DNA of 64,000 nucleotides from Manihot esculenta. Lineage: Eukaryota > Streptophyta > Magnoliopsida > Malpighiales > Euphorbiaceae. The notes beneath the pieces were generated by a model, which saw only the letters and a list, made by a program, of their open reading frames with translations, did no database searches and was not told where the DNA came from. Positions within the stretch are counted from its first letter, which is position 1. Each line of letters starts with the position of its first letter. The translations under genes were made by a program, and so were the position numbers. Shown here one piece after another: positions 54,982 through 64,000 of the stretch. The DNA lies in assembly GCF_001659605.2 (NCBI RefSeq), contig NC_035170.2, positions 26,826,020-26,890,019 of the forward strand, read 5' to 3'.

Positions 54982-57900
54982 ATGAGAGGAACTCGTCGAT
55001 CTGCACGATTGACAGGAGTCCCACCAGAGGATGAGGGCACGAGCGCCCGTCCTCCAGCATTGCCTAGGGCAATGTCATGCAGAGCAAACAGAGAAAGAGT
55101 GCCAAGGGACCCTAGAAGGTCTTTTGACACTAGCAGAAGGGGGACAGACAGAGGAGGAGGTTCTTCAGATGTGAGGGAGGATATGGAAGAAGATCAGAGG
55201 AGGGATGGGAATCTGGATGTAAGCATGACGGAAGAAGGGACAGGGGAATCACAAGGAGGCACTCAGGCCTCGGGGTATGTTTTTCCACCCCATTATCCAC
55301 CCTTCCCACAGGGTTCAGGGTATCCGATGGGGAGTACATCGGATTACACCAGCTACAGCCCCTACCCTACCTACATGCCTTATCCACCTTTCTATCCACC
55401 CTACCCACAGTACCCAGTTTATCCACCCTCACCTTTCTATCCAAACCCAGCAAACCCCACCACGGGGAATACTGCACCCCCACCTCCACCATCTACAGAA
55501 ACAGCAGCCCCAGTTGCTCAACCTCCTAGACCTAACTCAGCCAGTGGGAGTAAGGTGAAGATGACAGCTTACCTTAAACTGGACGCTCCCAAATACAAAT
55601 CAGGGGATGATCCCTTTGAATACCTGAGAGCAGTGAAGATGATCACTGATGAACTAGGGGCAGATGACAGAAGAGCCATTGAGATGGCGGGGTTCACTCT
55701 GAAGTGCAAAAAGGCACGGGAATGGTTCAAGTGCTATGTGGACCCGAGACTAGACGGCATGACATAGGAGGAATTTGCCAATGAGTTTGCTGGATGGGCT
55801 TTTCCAGATAGTTCCAGAGAACTAAAGATGATTGAGTTTGAGCAACTGAGACAGACAGAAGACATGGGTGTAGAGGAGTACACAGATAAATTCCTGGAGC
55901 TACTACCTTTCTCAGGGCAAGCTCTAGATACAGATGCAAAGAAAGCCAGGAGATATGTCATGAGGTTGCATTCCAGGTACTCCTCACTGATTCAGTCAGT
56001 TGAGAGGGAAAGTTTTCACACAGTGATAGATATGGCTCGAAGAATGGAAGCCAGTGCGATAATTGAGGGGTCAGTGAAGCAGTCAGTGAACCAGTCTTCA
56101 GGGGTTAAGACCTCAGGCAGAGGAGGGCCAGGACCCTCTACTCAGAGCTCAGGAAGCAAGAGGTGGAATAGCACCACCAAGAAGCCCAAGAAGAACAAGT
56201 TCTGGAATAAGCTGAAATCCGGGTTGGGATTAGGCGGTGGCTCGAGTTCAGGCTCAGATGGTACAGAGTGCTTAAGGTGTGGAAGGCCACACAAGGGAGT
56301 GTGTCGGGCTGGGACTAATACATGTTTTAGATGTGGCCAGGAGGGACACATAGCTCGGGATTGTCCTAGAGCACCTTTTATGGGCCAGCCCCAACAGACA
56401 GCTTCGGGTAGTGTGGCACAGCCAGCAGCTCCAGCCACAACTCAGGGCAGTGGCAGAGGTAGAGGGAGAGGGGCAGCCTCTTCTTCTGGTTCCCGAGGTG
56501 GAGATCAGTCAGCACCAGCCAGGATCTTCACCATGACTCAGCAAGAGGCGAACACATCTAACACCGTAGTGTCAGGTAATCTCATCATTGGGTGTTCTGA
56601 TGTGTATGCATTAATGGACCCAGGTGCATCTCATTCTTTCATTGCTCCGAGAGCCGTTGAGAGACTAGGGTTGATGGTCTCTGGGTTAGAGTGTCCCCTA
56701 TGGGTCAGTGGACCCAAGTGTGACCCGTCAGTGGCAGAGTCAGTCTGCCGGTACAGTCCAGTTTTTGTTGAGGGAAGATGCCTCTCCGCCGACCTTGTGG
56801 TTCTAGATTTGACGGATTTTGACGTCATTCTAGGGATGGATTGGCTATCTACCCATGGAGCTACCTTGGACTGCAGAGACAAGGTAGTCAGTTTAGAGAT
56901 CAAAACGGGTCAGAGGTTGTCTTCAGAGGAGACAGGAGGGGTACGCCTAGAGGTCTGATATCGGCCCTACAGGCTCGTAGGTTGCTTAGGAAGGGATGTC
57001 CGGGGTATGTAGCTCATGTGAGAGAGCTAGATAGACAGGACAGGGAGCCAGCCTCAGTGCCAGTTGTCAGAGAGTTTCTGGATGTTTTTCCAGAAGAGCT
57101 TCCAGGACTACCACCTGCTAGGGAGATAGAGTTCGAGATTGAACTGATGCCTGGAACTAGACCGATCTCTATCCCTCCTTACAGGATGGCACCAGCAGAA
57201 CTGAAAGAGTTGAAAGAGCAGTTGCAGGATCTGGTAGATAAGGGCTTCATCCGACCGAGTACCTCACCTTGGGGTGCTCCAGTTCTTTTTGTGAGGAAGA
57301 AGGATGGATCCCTCAGACTTTGTATCGACTACAGACAGTTGAACAAGGTCACTACCAAGAACAAGTACCCATTGCCTAGGATCGACGATCTATTCGACCA
57401 GCTGGCAGGAGCTGGTTGTTTCTCCAAGATAGATCTGAGATCAGGGTACCATTAGCTGAGGATAAGGGAAGAAGACATACCGAAGACAGCTTTCAGGACC
57501 AGATATGGGCACTACGAGTTCCTTGTAATGCCATTCGGGTTAACCAACGCCCCTGCAACATTCATGGATCTCATGAACAGAGTGCTTAGACAGTATCTGG
57601 ATCACTTCGTTATTGTCTTCATAGATGATATCCTAGTGTATTCCAGAAATGCAGAGGAGCATGCCCAGCATTTGAGGATTGTGTTGCAGACCTTGAGGGA
57701 ACATGGCTTGTATGCCAAGTTCTCCAAGTGTGAATTCTGGTTAAGGAGCATATCGTTCTTGGGGCATATAGTGTCAGAGAATGGAATTGAGGTAGACCCC
57801 AAGAAGGTAGAGGCTGTGACTAGCTGGCCTAGACCCACTTCAGTGACAGAGATCCGGAGTTTCTTGGGTTTGGCTGGTTACTACAGGAGGTTTGTTCAGG

Positions 57901-59960
57901 ACTTCTCAAAGATCGCAGCTCCTTTAACCAGGTTGACCAGAAAGAATCAGAGGTTCGAGTGGACCGACCAGTGTGAGGAAAGCTTTGAGGAGCTCAAGAA
58001 GAAGTTGACTTCAGCACCAGTGTTAGCTCTGCCGACTAGCAATGAGGATTTCACAGTGTTCTGTGATGCATCCAGAGTAGGCTTGGGTTGTGTGTTGATG
58101 CAGAATGGTAGGGTGATAGCTTATGCTTCTAGACAGTTGAAGAAGCATGAGTTGAATTACCCCACGCATGACCTGGAAATGGCAGCAGTAATCTTTGCAC
58201 TCAAGATGTGGAGGCACTACCTCTATGGGGTAAAATGTGAGATCTTTACAGATCATAAGAGCCTGCAGCACATCTTGAGCCAGAGAGAGCTGAATATGAG
58301 ACAGAGGAGATGGGTAGAACTGTTGAGTGACTATGATTGCAAGATCCAGTACCATCCGGGTAAGGCTAATGTAGTAGCTGATGCCTTAAGCCGGAAATCA
58401 CTAGGCAGTCTATCCCACATCACGGCAGAGAGGAGACCGGTGGTGAAGGAGTTTTACAAGCTCATGAATGAAGGCCTACAGTTAGAGTTGTCTGGTACAG
58501 GTGCTTTGATTGCACAGATGAGGGTGGCACCCGTGTTTCTGGAGCAGGTGGCTCAGAAACAGCATGAGGACCTAGAGTTAGTGAAGATTGCCAGGACTGT
58601 TCAGTCAGGCAAAGACAGTGAGTTCAGATCTGACAATAAGGGGATCCTCCGCTATGGGAGCAGACTATGTGTACCAGATGATATAGAGCTAAAGGGAGAC
58701 ATTATGAGAGAGGCTCATAATGCCAGGTACAGTGTTCACCCTGGAGCCACCAAGATGTATCAAGATCTAAAAAGAGTGTATTGGTGGCCAGCTATGAAGA
58801 GGGAAGTGGCACAGTTTGTGTCAGCCTGCGAGATATGTCAGAGGGTGAAGCTGGAACATCAGAAGCCGGCTGGAATGTTGAACCCGCTACCTATTCCAGA
58901 GTGGAAATGGGAAAACATAGCTATGGACTTCGTAGTGGGATTACCGGCAACATCCAACAGATTAGACTCCATATGGGTGATTGTGGACAGACTCACCAAA
59001 TCTGCTCACTTCATTCCAGTTAGGAGCAACTACTCCGTGGATAAGTTAGCGCAGATCTATGTTGATGAGATCGTCAGATTGCATGGGGTCCCAGTGTCTA
59101 TAGTGTCTGATAGAGGGCCCCAGTTTACCTCCAGGTTTTGGCGGAGTTTGCAGAACGCTATGGGTACCAGGTTGGATTTCAGTACTACCTTCTATCCCCA
59201 GACTGATGGACAGTCAGAGAGGACCATCCAGACGATAGAGGATATGCTCAGAATGTGTGTGCTAGATTTTGGCGGTTCTTGGAGGCAACATCTACCCTTG
59301 GTGGAGTTCGCCTACAATAACAGCTATCATGCTAGCATAGGGATGGCTCCATATGAAGCTTTGTATGGGAGGAAGTGCAGGTCACCCGTTTGCTGGGAAG
59401 AGGTTGGAGAGAGGTCCTTAGCAGGGCCTGAGCTAGTCGAGATCACCGGCAGGGTGGTACCCATTATTAGAGAAAGAATCAAGACTGCTACAAGCAGGCA
59501 AAAGAGTTACGCAGACATCCGCAGGAAACAGGTGGAGTTTTAGGAGGGGGATATGGTATTGCTCAAAGTGTCCCCAATGAAAGGGGTGGTTCGGTTTGGT
59601 AAGAAAGGTAAGCTAGCTCCACGGTACATCGGGCCCTTTGAAGTCTTGCAAAGGGTTGGAAATGTATCGTACAAGCTGGACTTGCCTGCTTCTATGGAGA
59701 GAATCCATCCGGTTTTCCATGTTTCCATGTTGAGAAAGTTCGTGTCAGATCCGAGCAAGGTTCTTAGTGAGCCTGATGTAGAGATCCAAGAGGATCTCAC
59801 CTATGTAGAGCAGCCAGTGCGGATTCTTGACACTCAGATCAGAAAGGTAAGGAACAAGGAAATCCCGATGGTGAAAGTCCTTTGGAACCACCACAATATG
59901 GAAGAATGCACTTGGGAGACACGGGAGTCCATGCTCCAGCAATATCCCCATCTCTTTTAG
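54982..59960 (+). pseudogene. gag-pol: Gag-Pol of element E, three stops and one frameshift
   Basis: Starts [12 protein letters not shown] at 54982; the upstream in-frame ATG at 54958 lies before the acceptor-like site and is not conserved. Domains: Pro/Tyr-rich spacer (55260-55540), capsid core (55560-56000), zinc knuckle [14 protein letters not shown] (about 56320-56365), protease DPGASHSF (about 56616), RT (KIDLRSGYH about 57428, FIDD about 57618), RNase H ([10 protein letters not shown] about 58060), integrase (CEICQRVK about 58828, [11 protein letters not shown] about 59110), GPF segment and chromodomain to 59960. Lesions: TAG 55765-55767 (from TGG), one base lost near 56890 in the protease, TAG 57453-57455 (from CAG) and TAG 59541-59543 (from CAG). 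The total length of 4979 nt is one less than a multiple of three, as expected from the single-base loss. Confidence 0.94.
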
Positions 59961-60032
59961 AGGTTAGTGTTTATGTGTTTATGTGATGTATATGTATGCT
60001 AGGATTGTTGTGATATGCATGTACTAGTTGAG

Positions 60033-60069
60033 GAACATTCAGGGACGAATGTTCTTAAGGGGGGGAGAA
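60033..60069 (+). promoter_or_regulatory. Terminal hairpin and PPT of element E
   Basis: GAACATTCA and CGAATGTTC (60033-60054) pair with one mismatch around a GGGA loop. AAGGGGGGGAGAA follows up to the LTR. Confidence 0.85.
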
Positions 60070-60427
60070 TGTAATACCCGGCTAGACTCCGGTGTCGGAA
60101 TTCCTACCGTCCGGTGGAATCTCGAATGTCGGAAATCTCTAGAAGGATAAACATATGTTTTTATGAAATGTTTTAATGTATTTTATGGTTTTAAGTATGT
60201 TTTTAAATGAGTTTTTACATGAAAAGTTTTTGGAGGAAGAACTCAGGTTCGGCCGCCGAACCTCACATTCGGCCGCCGAACATGCATGGACTTTGGGAGG
60301 CACGTTAGGCCCCCGAAAGTCTAAGTGAGGGAAGTCCAGGTTCGGCCGCCGAAACTGAAGTTCGGCCGCCGAACATGGCATGCATGCGGAGGCACATTCG
60401 GCCCTCGAACGTGGCCTGGCCAGCCAC

Positions 60428-60435
60428 TATAAAAG
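60428..60435 (+). promoter_or_regulatory. LTR TATA box (E, 3' LTR)
   Basis: TATAAAAG in the conserved position. Read-out from here would run antisense into the H gag after 62323. Confidence 0.72.
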
Positions 60436-61495
60436 GGTCCCTTAGGTCCGCACGGGCGAGCTTTTTCTCCCCATTTCGGCCAAGGTAGGCTCTCCGCCGC
60501 CCCTCACCAATCTTTGATGTCCTTCCTCCAGATCTTTCAAGATTTTCACTTGTTTTAACTTCGTTTTGAAGATTTGAGCTTTTGAGCAAAGTTTTTGGAG
60601 CTTGGAGGTTCATGAACCCAATCTCTCCCACCCCCGAGTTTTGGTCGTCTCTCTCTCAATCTTCAAGAGGTAAGAGTCGATCTTAAACTCATTGCATGTT
60701 TTAAGTAAGCTTTAAGTGGTTTTATGGGGTAGAATGCATGTTTAGTTTATGGTTATGATTATGGGTATAAATGTATGATTTTGAACAATGTGGCTTGTTT
60801 GTGTGTGATTGAAGTGTTGTAGATGGGGTATATGTGTGTTTGAGGCCCCTAGGAACTTGTATGCATGTTTTGGGTTGATTTTATGCATGATTTGAGCTTG
60901 GGAGGCAAAATGTGCACAGGAGAGCTGAGTTTCTGCCATTCGGGAGAAGCTCAGGTTCGGCCGCCGAAGGGACTTTCGGCTGTCGAACCCTCTTGTGGAG
61001 GCAGCTTTCGGCTGCCGAAGCCTGCCCCCGAAATGAGACTTTCGTATCTGTCTGGGACTTTCGGCCGCCGAAAGTGCCTGACTTTCGGATCTGTCCAGGA
61101 CTTTCGGCCGCCGAAGGTGCCGCTGAAAGTGCCCTGTTCAGCCATTTCATGCATATTTTTGTATGCTTATTTCATGATGTTTTATGGGGTTTTTGGGGGA
61201 TATATTAGAGTTATGTATATGTATGTTTGGTCCCTCATTGGAGTCCACCTGTGTAGGTTCGGACCCGAGGAACCGAGAACCCCAGCAGTAAGTTCAGCTG
61301 CTTCGGTGTTGTCAGAGTCAGCCAGAGGTGAGTGGAACTAAACTTAATCTTTTTAATTAAGAAATTAAATACTTTTATCATGCTTCATGCATCATGATTA
61401 TGCTATAGGATGATTGCATTAGTTTCATGAATATGCCGCATTGCATCATTTGTTGTTGATGTGGGTGAATATTGGATGACCCAATTAGTCTCAGA

Positions 61496-61693
61496 CAGGA
61501 AGACCAGGGTCCCATGCTACGACTCTGGCACAGAGTAAGGAAAGACCAGGGTCCCATTCTACGACCCTGGCACAGAGTAAAGAACGGATATGGACTTGAA
61601 GACCAGGAACCCAGAGGAGGCCCTGGGTTAATGGTAAGTAATGTATGCTATGACAGGAAGACCAGGGTCCCATTCTACGACCTTGGCACAGAG
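61496..61693 (+). repeat. Tandem repeat inside 3' LTR of E
   Basis: The same units as at 53876-54073, with small differences. Confidence 0.83.
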
Positions 61694-62323
61694 TTCACTG
61701 GGACTAATTGGAGACAAGTTCACCCAACCCCTTATGTGAATTGTTTGTGTTATGTTGCATTTCATTGGAGCATAGTTTTAAATATGTTTTATAGTTCTAC
61801 TCACTGGGCTTTTAGCTCACCCCTCTCCCCTAACCCCAGGTTTGCAGGTACAGGCTAGATAGAAGATGTCAAGAAGAGTAAGGTTTTATGTTTGTAATAG
61901 ATAGAAAGTGGACATGACAAATTGTAAGATGATGTATAATTGAGCAGTTATGTTATGTATAAGGATTATGAGGATTAGAAGATGTGCTTGACCCTATAGA
62001 TGTTGTTGTCCCTTTGATACATGATCTTAATGTTTTTATGATGTTTGTGTAAACCAACTCAACACATGTTATATAGCCTTTGAGGTTTTGTTGAGATCCC
62101 ACAGAGGGATCATGTTTATGTATATGTTCAGTGCATGCACAGGTTGAGTTGGTGAATGATAGATTGTATGAAAGAAAAGTTTTAAATTTTTATGTATTTT
62201 GTTGATCATGTAAGGGATGAGACAGGTTCACAGGTTACAGGTTAGGCTTGCTACGGGTCCCAGCGGCCTTACGCCGATCTGGATCCTAGCGCCGGTAGCG
62301 GTTCGGATTTCCGGGCTGTTACA

Positions 62324-62328
62324 TCTTC
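62324..62328. repeat. Target site duplication of element E, right copy
   Basis: TCTTC directly after the 3' LTR end, matching 52433-52437. Confidence 0.93.
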
Positions 62329-63461
62329 CTCCCTTTTTACTCTTAGTAACTGCTTCGTTCAAAGAGGAAAGATCAACATCACCTGTTTCTAAGTTCTTGG
62401 GACCTGAAGACTGTGCCACAGACTGCTTGACTGTCCCTTGTATAATGGCACTGGCCTCCATCTTCCTAGCTGCGTCCACTATCGAGTGGAAACTCTCCTT
62501 CTCCGCCGGAAGGATCAAGGAGAAATACCTAGGATGAAGCCTTGTGGCATATCTCCTCGCCTTCTTCTGATCCGTATCATACGCCTGACCCACGTATGGT
62601 AACAATTCCAGGAACTTGTTCGTATACTCATCAACGCTCATATCCTCTGTCTGTCTTAACTGTTCAAACTCTACTACCTTCCTTTCCCTAGAACTGTCCG
62701 GAAAAGCCTAACCAGCGAACTCGTTAGCGAACTCCTCCCATGTCATGCTATCTATTCTGGGGTCTACATAACTCTTAAACCATTCCCTGGCTTTCTTACA
62801 CTTTAACGTGAATCCTGCCATCTCTATGGCCCTACAATCATCTGCTCCTAACTCACTTGTAATCATCCTAACTGCATTGAGATACTCAAAAGGATCGTCT
62901 CCAGTGTTGAACTTAAGAGCATCCAACTTCAAGTACTCAGTCATCTTCACCTTACTTCCCCCTGAAGAACCGGGTTGCTGTACTTCCACAGCAGGGGTTA
63001 CTGTTTCTGGTGGTGGTGGTGGAGGTACTGTTTCTCTAGGTTCAGAGTATGCTGGACTTGGTTGAAAAGGTGGGGGTGGATACATGTAGTAAGGTGGATA
63101 AAAAGAAGGATAAGGCATATAAGGCATGTAGGGTGGACATGGGGCATAACTGGAGTAATCCGACATACTTCCCATCGGATACTCGGGGCCCTGTGCTCTT
63201 CCCTGAGACTCCCCCATACCTTCCTCAGACCTTCTCACACCCATGCTTTCATCTCCTCCCTGTTCCACATCCATGGCCTCTCTTACTTCTTCTACTTACT
63301 CCTCTTTCGCTCTCGTCCGGAGACCTCCTAGGGTCTCGTGACGTTCCCTCCCTGCCTGACCTGTGTGTCCTTGCCCTTGGCAATGCAGGAGAACGAGCAG
63401 CTATTCCTTCTCTATCTAGTGGGACTCCAGTCAATCTCGCGGATCGATGAGTTTCTCGCAT
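62329..63461 (-). pseudogene. gag: Gag of element H, 5' part (right of E)
   Basis: Starts MRETHRSARLTG at 63461, 9 nt after an acceptor-like CAG (63473-63471). A one-base shift near 63270-63300 moves the frame from GVSRRSKRG to that of MDVEQGGDESMG. TAG at 62708-62710 replaces TGG in the [10 protein letters not shown] capsid motif. Downstream the capsid core is open (MSVDEYTNKFLELLPYVGQ) to the E junction. It closely matches the gag of A. Confidence 0.87.
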
Positions 63462-63688
63462 CTTAACTATCTGGAAAACACATATAACACATAGCATACA
63501 CATCAATAACTTCTCAGCATACATCACATATAAGAGAATGCACATGCATGAATCATGGCACTCCACATCAGCATACAGACAGGACTAACATCCTATCCTA
63601 ATGGACATGTTTTCCTATGGTGCTTGACTCACTATAACCTTTATGAACCCATCTCATACCATCTAGGTCCGACCATGTGAACCTAACT

Positions 63689-63700
63689 GCTCTGATACCA
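63689..63700 (-). promoter_or_regulatory. Primer binding site of element H
   Basis: On the minus strand TGGTATCAGAGC, 3 nt from the LTR at 63704. Confidence 0.88.
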
Positions 63701-63703
63701 CTC

Positions 63704-64000
63704 TGTAACAGCCCGGAAACAGAACTGCTACCGGCACTAGGATCCAGATCGGCTTAAGGCCGCCTAGACCCGTAGTAAGCCTACTGTGAACTCTGTGTAC
63801 CTATGAAATCCCATACATGATCATACATTTTCTGTAAAAAGTAAAACTTTTCTTGTTCCATGGCTTAACCTGTGCATACTCTATGACTGTACCATAAACA
63901 TCTGCCAGAGCTCTCATCTTTGCTCAAGGCAGCTCAAACTCATACTATGTTAAGCCTGGTTTTTCATACATAAACATAAAACATTTACAGATAAAGATCA
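63704..64000 (-). repeat. 5' LTR of element H, cut by window end
   Basis: Begins TGTAACAGCCCGG on the plus strand and matches the H 3' LTR from 48577 onward nearly base for base over the visible 297 bp. Confidence 0.9.

Larger units (their letters stand above)
52438..62323 (+). mobile_element. Element E: full-length Tekay-type chromovirus (9886 bp)
   Basis: 5' LTR (52438-54703), PBS (54707-54718), gag-pol (54982-59960), hairpin and PPT (60033-60069), 3' LTR (60070-62323), flanked by TCTTC duplications. The LTRs differ by a 12-bp indel (2266 versus 2254 bp) and a dozen or more substitutions, so E is older than D. It lies in the gag of H in the opposite direction. Confidence 0.96.
60070..62323 (+). 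repeat. 3' LTR of element E (2254 bp)
   Basis: Same order as the 5' LTR. The 12-bp difference falls in the GCC motif array: one half-motif unit present near 53440-53452 is absent near 61067. Confidence 0.95.
48577..64000 (-). mobile_element. Element H: gag-only chromovirus, split by element E
   Basis: Minus-strand order: 5' LTR (64000+ to 63704), PBS (63700-63689), gag (63461-62324, continuing at 52437-51968), pol remnant (51967-50918), hairpin and PPT (50917-50881) and 3' LTR (50880-48577). Without E the internal region is about 2.9 kb, versus about 5.3 kb in D, E and K. Same subfamily as A by LTR end (TAGTGCCGGTAGCAGTTC) and by pol gaps. Confidence 0.88.

Overview
This is plant nuclear DNA made almost entirely of nested LTR retrotransposons. 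I see no host protein-coding gene, rRNA, tRNA or CRISPR array. The host looks like a flowering plant, because the elements are Tekay/Del-type Ty3/gypsy chromoviruses (single Gag-Pol frame, C-terminal chromodomain, initiator-tRNA-Met primer site) plus one Tat/Ogre/Retand-type Ty3 element with a second RNase H domain. I cannot name the species from sequence alone. The density and nesting suggest pericentromeric or other heterochromatin.

Layout, with my own labels. Element A (1-4464, +) is the 3' part of a gag-only chromovirus inserted in the gag of element B (4465-10676, +), whose 3' LTR ends at 10676. A short AT-rich spacer (10677-11096) follows. Element C (11097-14726, +) is a wreck: the end of a 5' LTR, a PBS, an 84-bp scrap of an oppositely oriented LTR, then gag-RT-RNase H with no integrase. 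Segment 14727-15339 is unassigned. Element F (about 15340-28968, -) is another gag-only, degenerate copy. Its 3' LTR is split by element D (15769-25653, -), the youngest and best preserved element here: its two 2265-bp LTRs look identical except for one base, and one nonsense codon breaks a 1663-residue Gag-Pol. A long palindrome (28977-29530) follows. Element G (29717-48576, +) is the Tat-type element. It is interrupted by K (31684-45341, -), a chromovirus tandem of truncated internal region, LTR, complete internal region and LTR. Element H (48577-64000+, -), a gag-only copy of the same subfamily as A, interrupts the 3' part of G and is itself split by the full-length element E (52438-62323, +), which is flanked by the 5-bp duplication TCTTC.

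The autonomous-type chromoviruses (B, D, E, K) and the gag-only ones (A, F, H) share LTR termini, PBS, a hairpin next to the polypurine tract, and leader organisation. The gag-only copies could therefore have been mobilised in trans by the others.

The most interesting signal is in the roughly 2.2-kb LTRs and leaders. All copies keep the same ordered set of GT/AG splice-like sites. A further acceptor lies about 8-10 nt before the gag ATG in every copy where that region is present. Together these suggest a spliced, PBS-less gag-pol mRNA distinct from the genomic RNA. The LTRs also carry arrays of the near-palindrome TTCGGCCGCCGAA next to the TATA box and inside the putative first large intron. 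Coordinates of LTR ends, PBS and stop codons were read directly. Family names come from recognised protein motifs. Splicing, trans-mobilisation and relative ages are inference.
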